A stretch of DNA of 64,000 bases from assembly GCA_019113295.1 (NCBI GenBank), contig DXHR01000007.1, positions 1 through 64,000 on the forward strand. Reading direction: 5' to 3'. The stretch comes from Candidatus Salinicoccus stercoripullorum (GTDB lineage Bacteria; Bacillota; Bacilli; Staphylococcales; Salinicoccaceae). Both the position numbers and the translations under genes were made by a program. Below the pieces are notes generated by a model. The model was not told where the DNA came from and made no database searches. It saw nothing but the letters and a program-made list of their open reading frames with translations. Below, piece by piece: positions 46,630 through 54,908 of this stretch (the stretch's first letter is position 1; each line of letters begins with the position of its first letter).

Positions 46630-47298
46630 CTATTGTTCTTCTTCCTGATAATACTGCAGGAAGCGTTCTTCCACGTTGTTCAAATGTACTATCATTTTAT
46701 CCCTGGACAACTCAACCTCCTTTCTTTCGATGGCTTCCACAATTTCGCAGTGTTCCGCGTAGGCATCAGCCGCACTCTGCTCCACGGTCCTGGACAGGAA
46801 CAGGAAGGCCCGGCTGAGGTCAGCATTGAGCTTTTCAACCATTCTCCTGAACTCGGAATTCATGTTTGGAGTTGTCAAAGTAAGATGGAAATCCTTATCA
46901 TGCTTCATGAATTCTGCATAGCGGTTGTCATCGATCGCCTTTTTCTGCATTTCCAGGTTCTCTTTCAGCCGCTTTATCAATGTCTCATCCATCTTCGTAA
47001 TCACTTTTTCCATATTATGCACTTCGAGCAGATTTCTCAGTTCCATGTGTTCAAGCGACATTTCCCTGGTGAATGTGGCCACGACCGCCGGCGCCCCCGT
47101 CTTCTGGATGATGAGCCCTTCGGAAGCAAGCCGGGCCAGTGTGTCCCTGAAGGGTGTCCGGCTGATGCCCAGCTGCTTTGAATATTTCTCTTCAGGCAGA
47201 GCATCTCCGCCTTTCAGTTCACCAAGCAATATGGATTCCTTCAGAATTTCATACGCCTGATCTGACAGGCTTGTGCTTTTTGGTATCTTCCGCATCAT
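46630..47298 (-). CDS. GntR-family regulator (FCD subfamily)
   Basis: 222 residues. wHTH at 1-75 (LPEEKYSKQLGISRTPFRDTL, EGLIIQKTG) and an FCD ligand domain after about 85 with metal/ligand residues in HDKDFHLTL and YAEHCEIVEAI. ATG 47298 has GGAGGTGA with 4-nt (7 from GGAGG) spacing; the longer frame upstream lacks a site. Sits between the aminotransferase and the RocB-like gene, all in one direction. Likely binds the palindrome at 48512. Confidence 0.85.
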   Translation of the reverse strand: MMRKIPKSTSLSDQAYEILKESILLGELKGGDALPEEKYSKQLGISRTPFRDTLARLASEGLIIQKTGAPAVVATFTREMSLEHMELRNLLEVHNMEKVITKMDETLIKRLKENLEMQKKAIDDNRYAEFMKHDKDFHLTLTTPNMNSEFRRMVEKLNADLSRAFLFLSRTVEQSAADAYAEHCEIVEAIERKEVELSRDKMIVHLNNVEERFLQYYQEEEQ

Positions 47299-47332
47299 AA
47301 AATCACCTCCGTCCGCATCCATCTGACGTCAT

Positions 47333-48493
47333 TCAAGGTTTCTGCCGTGCTATGAAATGTTCCATCCTGTCCATTCCATTCGCCAGATTATCCAATGAAC
47401 TGGCATAGGAGATCCTTATACGGCTGTGGTCATTTTTGGAAAATGTCGAACCCGGAACGACCGCAACATGTTCTTCTTCCAGCAGTTTTGTTGTGAATGA
47501 AACATCATCCATCCCGGTTGCGGAAATGTCCGGGAAAATATAGAAGGCACCTGCCGGCTTTTTGGAAGTAAGCCCCATGTTCTCAAGGCGCCTGTATGTG
47601 TAGTCCCGGCGTTCAACATACTGTGTGTTCATTTCATGGGGAAACCCGCGCGTATGGTCCAGTGCTTCGATGGCTGCGTACTGGCTTGGCAGCGAAGCAC
47701 AGATCGAGTTGTTGAGATGCACTTTCAGCACGTGTTCCATGACTGTTTTCGGTCCGAGGACATAGCCAATCCTCCAGCCGGTCATTGCATGGGATTTCGA
47801 CAGTCCGTGAATGATGAACAGCCTGTTGTGAATATTTTCAAAGGTGCCGAATGAAATGTGTTTATTCATGAATGTATTCTCGCTGTATATTTCATCGGAT
47901 ATGATGAAGATATCTTTTTCAGCGAGCATATCTGCAAGTTTTTCCATCCGGCCGTAAGGCAGAGATACACCGGTCGGATTGGATGGATAATTGAATAAGA
48001 CCGCTTTGGTATTGTCATTGATCAGAGCCGAGAGCGCATCCGGATCCGGTATGAAGCCGCTCTCAGTTGTATCAAGATGCACCGGTGTGCCGCCGTTCAG
48101 CCGGATAAGCGGTTCATAGCCGGAGTAGCTTGGGGAGGGAAGTATGACTTCATCGCCCTCCACCATGATTGTCCTGAGGACAGAGTCCAGAGCCTCACTG
48201 GCTCCGTTGGTGATGACGATTTCGCTGTCCGGGTCATAGCAGCATCTGTAGGCGTCCCTGAAAAAATTGGAGACACTCTTCCTTAGAGCGGGCAGGCCTG
48301 CATTGTGTGAGTACCCTGTCCTGTTTTCCCTGATGGCTGATATTCCTGACTCTTTGACATTCTCCGGAGTGGGGAAATCCGGCTGTCCGATCGTCAGATT
48401 GATTCCATCCTCAAATTCAGCAACCTTGTTGGCAAAAACCCGTATGCCGGGTACTGTCAGCGAAGCTGCAGCGGGGTTTATATGATGAATCAA
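47333..48493 (-). CDS. class I/II PLP aminotransferase, PatA-like
   Basis: 386 residues. N-terminal PGIRVFANKVAEFEDGINL, GYSHNAGLPALR, YPSNPTGV, SDEIYSE (PLP Asp and Tyr) and HGLSKSHAMTGWRIG with the Schiff-base Lys. TTG 48493 is preferred because GAGGTG sits 6 nt upstream and the resulting length matches PatA (about 387); an in-frame ATG upstream would add a hydrophobic tail spanning the operator. Amino donor and acceptor not determined. First gene of the aminotransferase-GntR-RocB-AgcS run. Confidence 0.83.
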   Translation of the reverse strand: MIHHINPAAASLTVPGIRVFANKVAEFEDGINLTIGQPDFPTPENVKESGISAIRENRTGYSHNAGLPALRKSVSNFFRDAYRCCYDPDSEIVITNGASEALDSVLRTIMVEGDEVILPSPSYSGYEPLIRLNGGTPVHLDTTESGFIPDPDALSALINDNTKAVLFNYPSNPTGVSLPYGRMEKLADMLAEKDIFIISDEIYSENTFMNKHISFGTFENIHNRLFIIHGLSKSHAMTGWRIGYVLGPKTVMEHVLKVHLNNSICASLPSQYAAIEALDHTRGFPHEMNTQYVERRDYTYRRLENMGLTSKKPAGAFYIFPDISATGMDDVSFTTKLLEEEHVAVVPGSTFSKNDHSRIRISYASSLDNLANGMDRMEHFIARQKP

Positions 48494-48511
48494 ATTTTGC
48501 ACCTCATTTCC

Positions 48512-48526
48512 TGTATACAGTATACA
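48512..48526. promoter_or_regulatory. GntR/FCD-type operator
   Basis: TGTATACAGTATACA is a perfect 7-1-7 palindrome, 19 nt upstream of the aminotransferase TTG. On the minus strand it contains TATACT, a likely -10 box, so a bound regulator would block transcription. The FCD regulator at 46630 is the natural candidate. The rest of this 310-nt gap is AT-rich and holds the divergent TRAP promoter. Confidence 0.6.
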
Positions 48527-48725
48527 CAAAGCAAGTATAAAACTGAAAATTCTAAAAATCAAACCATATCAGGAAGTTCTGATATTGAAATCAGAATTGT
48601 ATCCTTTTTCAGATAAATTATTGACGGTTGAAAATTGTTACTGTAGCCTTTGGTATAAAGTATGAACAAAATGTTCGACTTATTGTATAATAATGCATTC
48701 ATATTTATATTTATCTATAATTATA

Positions 48726-48754
48726 TTGACATACTCTAAAGTATTCTGTAACCT
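48726..48754 (+). promoter_or_regulatory. promoter of the first TRAP operon
   Basis: TTGACA at 48726-48731 and a weaker -10 TAACCT at 48749-48754 with a 17-nt spacer, 50 nt before the DctP gene. The poor -10 suggests an activated or weak promoter. Confidence 0.45.
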
Positions 48755-48803
48755 TTTTGTATGAAATATACATAATCTTGAGAAAATGGAGGACTGGGAC
48801 CTG

Positions 48804-49814
48804 ATGAAGAAATGTTTGGCACTGGCTGTATTCCTGGTTCTGGCGATTGTTTTATCCGGATGCAGCAATGAAGAGAAGGCCGCCGGGCAGGAAACTGTAA
48901 CGCTGCAGCTGGGGCATGCGCTTTCGCCCGGCACTCCGGCTTCCGATAATATCGATGAACTTGCCGGAGTGATCGAGGAGAGGACGGACGGAAGGGTCAA
49001 GTTCGAAATTTACGGCAGCGGGCAGTTGGGTTCCGAAACTGAAATGCTGGAACAGATGCAGATCGGCTCCATGCAGGCTGGGGCGATCATGGTGGGTTCC
49101 ATGCAGTATCTGGATCTGAGGATGGCCATTGAAGACCTGCCCTACATGTGGAAGGATGCAGATCATGCAAGACAGGCATATCAAGGGGAATTCGGTGACT
49201 GCCTGGCGGATATAATGGCAGAGGAAGGCATGACCAAAATCGGCTATATGGAGTGGGGAAACCGCCATATTACTAACAATAAAGGACCGATTGAAAAACC
49301 CGAAGACCTGGAAGGCATGAAAATCAGGGTGGCCGAAACGGCCCTCAGAGTCGACGCCTTCGAACAGCTCGGAGCACTGCCGACTGTGATGGCTTTCAGT
49401 GAAGTATACGGTGCACTGCAGCAGGGCGCTCTTGATGCCCAGGAAAATCCGCTTGCGAATATAGTTGCTCCGAGACTCTATGAAGTCCAGGATTATCTAT
49501 CCCTGACCGGTCATTTCTACAACACTGTAATGCTTGCGGTGGATACAGATACTTGGGAACAGATTTCAGAAGCGGACAGGCAGGTCATCCTGGATGAAAC
49601 AGAGAAGGCCTCGGATAAAGTGATTGAGGAAAATGATGAAGCTGAAGCAGAGTATCTGGCTGAACTTGAAGAGTACGGGGTACATATCAACGATAATGTG
49701 GATACTGAAGCGTTCAGGGAAGAGATGCTGCCCATTTATGATGAATGGGAGAAAGAAGTATTCGGAGAGGAATTAATGAAAATTTATAATGATGCATCTG
49801 GTTGGGGAGAATGA
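48804..49814 (+). CDS. TRAP transporter solute-binding lipoprotein (DctP family)
   Basis: 336 residues. Signal peptide with lipobox LSGC (about residue 18-21), so membrane-tethered as expected in a Gram-positive. DctP pattern: GHALSPGTPASDNIDELA, GSGQLGSETEMLEQMQIG, KIRVAETALRVDAFEQLGA with the conserved Arg that binds a carboxylate, and GALQQGALDAQENP. ATG 48804 follows GGAGG at 11 nt. Ligand probably an organic acid. Heads a DctP-DctQ-DctM operon with a cupin gene. Confidence 0.88.
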   Translation: MKKCLALAVFLVLAIVLSGCSNEEKAAGQETVTLQLGHALSPGTPASDNIDELAGVIEERTDGRVKFEIYGSGQLGSETEMLEQMQIGSMQAGAIMVGSMQYLDLRMAIEDLPYMWKDADHARQAYQGEFGDCLADIMAEEGMTKIGYMEWGNRHITNNKGPIEKPEDLEGMKIRVAETALRVDAFEQLGALPTVMAFSEVYGALQQGALDAQENPLANIVAPRLYEVQDYLSLTGHFYNTVMLAVDTDTWEQISEADRQVILDETEKASDKVIEENDEAEAEYLAELEEYGVHINDNVDTEAFREEMLPIYDEWEKEVFGEELMKIYNDASGWGE

Positions 49815-49854
49815 ATATTCTTCCTTTCCTTTTACAATAAGGAGAGTCGTACAT

Positions 49855-50331
49855 ATGCAATTCACAAAAATACTTGTCAGTACACTGACGTGGCTTTGTA
49901 TCATCTCCATCACTCTGCTTACGGCGATTGTCCTGCTGCAGGTGGTCTCAAGGGTGTCGAACATCTTCGTGCCCGGTACAGAAGAGCTGGCCAGGCTGCT
50001 GATTGTATGGTTGACGTTTCTTGGCAGCAGTCTCGCTATATATGAAAAGATGCACCTTGCGGTCAATTATTTTGTAAGGAAAGCCGGGGAGGATAAAAGG
50101 AAGTATGTCCATTTATCCGTCAACATACTGCTCGCCCTGTTTTACACGGTACTTACCGTGTATGGGTTCAAACTGGCGGCTGATTCCATGTCATCATCGT
50201 CACCGGCACTGCAGCTGCCGATGGGTATTTTCTATCTCGCGCTGCCTGTCAGCGGACTGTTCTCGCTTTATTTCATCCTGACCGGGATGACAAGCTCTCC
50301 TACGGAAGATGAAGGAGGGGGAGCGATATGA
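49855..50331 (+). CDS. TRAP transporter small permease (DctQ)
   Basis: 158 residues, four membrane helices (LTWLCIISITLLTAIVLLQVV; EELARLLIVWLTFLGSSLAIY; VNILLALFYTVLTVYG; GIFYLALPVSGLFSLYFIL, each a separate segment). AAGGAGAG precedes ATG 49855. Its TGA overlaps the DctM ATG (ATGA). Confidence 0.87.
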   Translation: MQFTKILVSTLTWLCIISITLLTAIVLLQVVSRVSNIFVPGTEELARLLIVWLTFLGSSLAIYEKMHLAVNYFVRKAGEDKRKYVHLSVNILLALFYTVLTVYGFKLAADSMSSSSPALQLPMGIFYLALPVSGLFSLYFILTGMTSSPTEDEGGGAI

Positions 50332-51611
50332 TGATACTCGGAATATTGGTCATATTCTTTGGACTGCTTTTTCTGGGGATGCCGATCGGGTATGTCATCG
50401 GCATTGTGGCCATAGCGATGCTGCTCATGAGCGGTGTGCCGCTTGAGATACTCGTACAGCGGATGTTCGCCGGTGTCAACAACTTCTCCTATCTGGCTCT
50501 GCCGCTGTTCATACTTGCCGGAAACATCATGGGCAAAGGCGGATTGACCAGGCGGCTGATGGCATTTTCCAGCGCCCTGGTCGGCAGGCTTTCCGGCGGC
50601 ACAGCGATAACCACCGTCGTAACCACCGCTTTATTCGGTGCCGTTTCAGGCTCGACAGTGGCGACAACGTACGCTGTGGGTTCTGTGATGGTGCCGAGGC
50701 TGCAGGAGGAGAAATACAGTAATTCATTCATCGCAAGTGTCATCGGACCGGCCGGAGTGCTTGGTCTGATCATCCCGCCGAGCATTACGATGGTCATACT
50801 CGGGATTACAGCGAATATTTCAATCGGCAGTTTGTTTATCGCCGGTGTCATCCCTGGAATACTGCTGACTGCCGCACTCTGTCTTTATGTGGCAATCATC
50901 GCTAAAAAAGAAGGTTACGGGGAAACAAGGACAAAAAAGGTGACAGGCAGGGAAATATGGAGAACAGGACGTGCGGCGTTCTTTCCGCTCCTCACTCCGA
51001 TATTCATCATCGGCAGCATATTCAGCGGACTTGCCACGGCCACAGAAGCGGCTGTCATTGCGGTTGCATACGGTCTGATGCTGGCAATGATCTACAGGGA
51101 ACTCGATTTCAGGAAATACAGGGACATCATGGCCACTTCGGCCATGACATCAGCAACCATACTGATCATAATATCTGCAGCAAACGCATTTACATACGTT
51201 CTGACGGTCAATCATATCCCGGCGATGATCACAGATTTCTTCCTCGGATTTGCGAACTCACCGCTCAAGTTTCTGCTGATTGTATCATTGATACTGCTGA
51301 TACTGGGAACACTCACCGAAGTGACCTCACTGATCATATTACTCAGTCCGATATTCATGCCGATAGCCACAGAATTCGGCATTGACCCAGTCCATTTCGG
51401 GATGGTGCTCATCATGAACTTTGCCCTGGCAAACATCACACCGCCGATTGGACTCTCACTGATAGCAGGGTGCAGTATCACCGACAGGAAGATGGGGATA
51501 GAGGAAACACTGCCCTATGTACTGCATGTCCTGGCCATCGTGGGTATCGTGGTGCTGATCATCATATTCTTCCCGGCAGTTTCCACATTCCTGCCTGGAT
51601 TGTTCAAATAA
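50328..51611 (+). CDS. TRAP transporter large permease (DctM)
   Basis: 427 residues, about 12 helices, with GKGGLTRRLMAFSSALVG, GAVSGSTVATTYAVGSVM and TEVTSLIILLSPIFMPIA, hallmarks of DctM. ATG 50328 overlaps the DctQ stop by 4 nt behind a GGAGGGGG site. Sodium-coupled transport channel of the system. Confidence 0.9.
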   Translation: MMILGILVIFFGLLFLGMPIGYVIGIVAIAMLLMSGVPLEILVQRMFAGVNNFSYLALPLFILAGNIMGKGGLTRRLMAFSSALVGRLSGGTAITTVVTTALFGAVSGSTVATTYAVGSVMVPRLQEEKYSNSFIASVIGPAGVLGLIIPPSITMVILGITANISIGSLFIAGVIPGILLTAALCLYVAIIAKKEGYGETRTKKVTGREIWRTGRAAFFPLLTPIFIIGSIFSGLATATEAAVIAVAYGLMLAMIYRELDFRKYRDIMATSAMTSATILIIISAANAFTYVLTVNHIPAMITDFFLGFANSPLKFLLIVSLILLILGTLTEVTSLIILLSPIFMPIATEFGIDPVHFGMVLIMNFALANITPPIGLSLIAGCSITDRKMGIEETLPYVLHVLAIVGIVVLIIIFFPAVSTFLPGLFK

Positions 51612-51623
51612 GAGGTGTTCAAA

Positions 51624-51959
51624 ATGATACTTAATATAAAAGAAACAGACAGATACAATAATCTTCACGGCGGTGAAGGCGAAGTTACCATCAGCAGACT
51701 GCTTGATAAAGGTGTGACAGAAGGACTGGATCTTTTCGCAGTCGTAACCGTACCGGTCGGCGCCGGCATCGGATATCATCGTCACCAGAGCGATTCGGAA
51801 GGGTACTACATTCTCTCGGGAGACGCCGAATTCACAGATGCCGACGGCTCGGTAAAGGCAGTCGGTGCCGGGGAACTCTGTCTGATAACAAAAGGGCAGT
51901 CACACGGCATCAGGAATACCGGCGATACAGAATTGAAGTTTCTTGCCGTGGTGTTCTGA
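51624..51959 (+). CDS. small cupin-domain protein
   Basis: 111 residues, one cupin barrel. Motif 1 GAGIGYHRHQSDSEGYYILSG gives two His and a Glu for the metal (read as GIGYHRHQ...SEGYY), motif 2 ends in SHGIRNTG. AGAGG is 8 nt before ATG 51624; a GTG three codons earlier is less likely. Last gene of the first TRAP operon, 12 nt after DctM. Could be an isomerase or dioxygenase on the imported acid, or a sensor. Confidence 0.75.
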   Translation: MILNIKETDRYNNLHGGEGEVTISRLLDKGVTEGLDLFAVVTVPVGAGIGYHRHQSDSEGYYILSGDAEFTDADGSVKAVGAGELCLITKGQSHGIRNTGDTELKFLAVVF

Positions 51960-52056
51960 TCCGTTTCAAGACAAATCATTTCTGTCAGAAGTCAGAGGTT
52001 ACTTTTATGTAAATAGGTTGTGTTATATTTAAAGTAAAAGTTTCGGAGGTATTTAT

Positions 52057-52803
52057 ATGTCAGCTGTAAAAAAACTGTATGATGCATATATTAAAAATGA
52101 ACCATTGAAACGTGGATTCATCGGTGTTACTGATCTGGAAGAAGCCTACGCGGTCCAGGATGCGGTGCTGGATCTTAAAATAGAATCGGGAGAGGCACTC
52201 TGCGGCTATAAAATCAGTCTGACGAGCGAGGAAACGCAGGAACTGTTCAAGAGTGACCAGCCACTGTATGGTGCAATGACAGACCGTACGATTCTTGAGA
52301 ACGTGTCACTCAAAGATTTCAATATTCCGCTCCTTGAGATGGAACTTGTATTCATCGTGGATGAAATCGTGTTTCCCGAAGATGATGAGGATGATATTAT
52401 GAGGAAATGCAGGGTAGCAGCCGGGGCTGAAATTCCGGACGGTCGATACGAAGACTGGTTCCCGAACATCGATCTGTATGAAGTCGTTTCGGATGGAGCA
52501 GTGAACGGTGCCGTGATTTTCGGCGAACCCAGAAAGTTTGAATATGATGAGCTGGATGACATCAAAGGCACATTGTCATTCAACGGAGAAGTCATCAAGG
52601 AAGGAAAATCAACAGAGGTTCTGGGCCACCCTGCAAAGGCTGTGAAATGGCTCGCCAAAGCACTGTCCGAGAGGAGCAGAACACTGAACGCCGGCCTGTT
52701 CGTCTCCGCAGGAACCTTCAATATCCCGGTCGAACTTGAAATGGGTAAATATACCGTTGAGTATGAAAACATCGGCAAAGTGGAGTTTGAAGTGACGGAA
52801 TAG
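52057..52803 (+). CDS. 2-keto-4-pentenoate hydratase / FAH-fold family protein
   Basis: 248 residues. MhpD/XylJ-like fold: GYKISLTSEETQELFKSDQP, YGAMTDRTIL, LLEMELVFIVDEIV (metal Glu pair), ALSERSRTLNAGLFVSAGTF. TCGGAGG precedes the ATG. It stands about 100 nt after the cupin gene with its own likely promoter and a terminator behind. Family members hydrate or decarboxylate 2-oxo acids from meta-cleavage pathways; the substrate is not known. Confidence 0.78.
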   Translation: MSAVKKLYDAYIKNEPLKRGFIGVTDLEEAYAVQDAVLDLKIESGEALCGYKISLTSEETQELFKSDQPLYGAMTDRTILENVSLKDFNIPLLEMELVFIVDEIVFPEDDEDDIMRKCRVAAGAEIPDGRYEDWFPNIDLYEVVSDGAVNGAVIFGEPRKFEYDELDDIKGTLSFNGEVIKEGKSTEVLGHPAKAVKWLAKALSERSRTLNAGLFVSAGTFNIPVELEMGKYTVEYENIGKVEFEVTE

Positions 52804-52814
52804 GAATTCCATAA

Positions 52815-52858
52815 AAAAAGCTCAATCAGTTCATTGATTTGAACTGATTGAGCTTTTT
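52815..52858. terminator. bidirectional terminator before the LacI regulator
   Basis: Perfect 19-bp stem with a 6-nt loop, A-run and T-run at the ends, between convergent genes. Confidence 0.92.
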
Positions 52859-52863
52859 CGTGT

Positions 52864-53862
52864 TTAATCACATCCGCATGATTGTCTAACAAACATCGAT
52901 GCGGGCAATTCGATATGTTCCATGTATTCGATATCTTCGATTTTCTTCAGCAGCGAATCAAATGCCTTTCTTCCTATTTCGTGTGGAGGGAGGACCATAT
53001 TGGTAATGGGAGGAGTAATGATTGGGGAGGATGCAAAATCTCCGAAACCGATTAATGCAACTTCTTCAGGAATACGGATTGAAAGTTCCTTTAATTTTGA
53101 AATGGCTCCAATGGTCATCAAGTCATTCTGTATAAGCAAGGCAGAAATCTTTTTTTCCCTTTTTAACAAGGATTCGACTGCTTTTGCTCCTCCCTTTACA
53201 GTTGCATGTCCTGCTTCCAGGTAACTTTCATGGAATTTCAATCCATTTTCTTTTAAAGCTTCTTTGTATCCTTCAATCCTGTCCTCAGTTGTTGAAACAT
53301 GCCGAACAGAGTATATGATGCCGATATCTTTGTGTCCATGTTCAATCATATGCTTTGCAGCATCATATCCGATTGTGAAATTATCGCCAGTCACGCTTGA
53401 AGCATTCTCGACTTTTGAGTTGAAGCGGTTGACGAGGACAATCGGAAAAGATTTTGTGAAAGCGTTAAGATATTCAAGATCATTGGAAGCGGGGGAAAGG
53501 ATGATGCCGTCCACCATTTTTGAATAAAGGAGATTGAATGTGTTTTGTTCATATTCTTCATCTTCATTTGTATTAATCAACAGCAAATTATATCCTTTTT
53601 CACGGGCTCTTTCCTCGACACCATATACCATTTCATTGACGAAAGTATCAGGAAAACTCGAAACGACCAGACCGGCTGTTTTGGTATTTTGCTTTCTCAG
53701 ATTTTTAGCTGTGGAATTCGGAGAGTAATTATACTTTTCTATAATATCAAGTATCTTATTTCTTTTGTCTTCAGTAATGTTTTTTGTTCCGTTTATTACA
53801 TGAGAAACCGTTGCTGCTGATACTCCTGCTTCTTTCGCAATATCTTTCATAGTAATCTTCAT
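52864..53862 (-). CDS. LacI-family transcriptional regulator
   Basis: 332 residues. LacI HTH at 1-50 (TMKDIAKEAGVSAATVSHVI) with hinge helix SPNSTAKNLRKQ, then the periplasmic-binding-like sugar domain (TKTAGLVVSSFPDTFVNEMV onward). Divergent from the split transketolase operon; a perfect palindrome with central CG at 54028 is its probable operator. The effector is presumably the sugar or polyol taken in by the operon's TRAP carrier. Confidence 0.9.
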   Translation of the reverse strand: MKITMKDIAKEAGVSAATVSHVINGTKNITEDKRNKILDIIEKYNYSPNSTAKNLRKQNTKTAGLVVSSFPDTFVNEMVYGVEERAREKGYNLLLINTNEDEEYEQNTFNLLYSKMVDGIILSPASNDLEYLNAFTKSFPIVLVNRFNSKVENASSVTGDNFTIGYDAAKHMIEHGHKDIGIIYSVRHVSTTEDRIEGYKEALKENGLKFHESYLEAGHATVKGGAKAVESLLKREKKISALLIQNDLMTIGAISKLKELSIRIPEEVALIGFGDFASSPIITPPITNMVLPPHEIGRKAFDSLLKKIEDIEYMEHIELPASMFVRQSCGCD

Positions 53863-53987
53863 TTCTTAAGCCTCCATCAGCACGTGCAGTATATAGTATA
53901 AAATTTATTTTAGGCTAGTATTGCCTTTTTATCAATGTTCCACAGTACTTTCAAACCAATTGTCATCAGAATTTTCGGATATTAATG

Positions 53988-54017
53988 TTGACAGATAAAC
54001 CGCTTTCATAGTAGCAT
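53988..54017 (+). promoter_or_regulatory. promoter (with weak cre) of the transketolase-TRAP operon
   Basis: TTGACA at 53988-53993 and TAGCAT at 54012-54017 (18-nt spacer). ATAAACCGCTTTCA in the spacer matches 11 of 14 cre positions, so CcpA may also act. Confidence 0.5.
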
Positions 54018-54027
54018 GCACTTATAC

Positions 54028-54043
54028 GGTTAATCGATTAACC
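54028..54043. promoter_or_regulatory. LacI-family operator
   Basis: GGTTAATCGATTAACC is a perfect 16-bp palindrome with the central CG that LacI-family proteins prefer. It lies just after the promoter and 15 nt before the transketolase ATG, so the bound regulator would block transcription. Confidence 0.8.
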
Positions 54044-54058
54044 TAAAGGAGGATAATA

Positions 54059-54907
54059 ATGTCTAATACAATTTCAGGGTTACAGGGAAAAGTAGACTTG
54101 ATCAAAGAAAAAGCGAAAATGTCTCGACTGGAAACAATAAGAATGATTTCAATGGCCAAAAGTGGTCATTACGGTTCTTCATTCTCAAGCTCGGAAATAT
54201 TTGCCACTCTTTATTATCATGTGATGGATTATGATGCTGATAATCCAAAGTGGGAAAGCAGAGATCGTTTCGTGATGGGGAAAGGTCATTCAGCTGTCGG
54301 TGTCTATTCCATACTGGCGGATGTAGGATTCTATCCAAAAAAGGACTTGGATACTTATACACAATTGGGTAGTCCGTTTGGTGACCATCCGGATATGAAT
54401 AAGATAAAAGGAATCGATTTTAGTTCCGGCTCCATCGGCCATGGTCTTTCTGTAGGCGTGGGGATGTCACTTGCAGCAAGGGTAGATGGTGAAAAATACA
54501 GAAGCTACATTCTCATGGGAGATGGTGAATTGCAAGAAGGCCAGGTATGGGAAGCCGCAATGAGTGCTGCAAATTTCAAGCTTGGTAACCTTGTAGCCAT
54601 TGTTGACAATAATAAAGTGACAGTGGATGGCAATACACATGAACTGATGAATATCGAACCGATCAAGGAAAAATGGGAAAGTTTCGGGTGGAACGTAATT
54701 GAAATTGATGGCCATGATGTGGAAACGCTCATTGATACGTTCGATAATCTGCCTTCAGCAGATTCAGATGTCCCCACAGCTATCATCTGTGATACTGTAG
54801 CCGGCAAAGGTGTCTCGTTCATGGAGCATGGTTATGAATGGCACGTAGCTAATCTGGGTGAAGATGACATCAAACGTGCGGTCGAAGAAATCGAAGGAGG
54901 AAACTAA
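54059..54907 (+). CDS. transketolase N-terminal subunit
   Basis: 282 residues, the TPP pyrophosphate-binding half of a split transketolase. MAKSGHYGSSFSSSEIFA (His37 in the place of E. coli His26), MGKGHSAVGVYS, GDHPD, TPP motif GDGELQEGQ...VDNNKV and GKGVSFMEHGYEWH. The usual SGHPGG is SGHYGS here. AAAGGAGG precedes the ATG. The C-terminal half follows directly (54909). Moves a two-carbon ketol unit between sugars with TPP and Mg. First gene of a LacI-controlled operon with no kinase gene. Confidence 0.9.
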   Translation: MSNTISGLQGKVDLIKEKAKMSRLETIRMISMAKSGHYGSSFSSSEIFATLYYHVMDYDADNPKWESRDRFVMGKGHSAVGVYSILADVGFYPKKDLDTYTQLGSPFGDHPDMNKIKGIDFSSGSIGHGLSVGVGMSLAARVDGEKYRSYILMGDGELQEGQVWEAAMSAANFKLGNLVAIVDNNKVTVDGNTHELMNIEPIKEKWESFGWNVIEIDGHDVETLIDTFDNLPSADSDVPTAIICDTVAGKGVSFMEHGYEWHVANLGEDDIKRAVEEIEGGN

Positions 54908-54908
54908 G

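Noticed and set aside
47333..48562. Secreted aminotransferase with N-terminal hydrophobic segment
   Set aside because: The hydrophobic extension comes from reading through the operator and promoter; the TTG at 48493 with a ribosome site gives the normal length.
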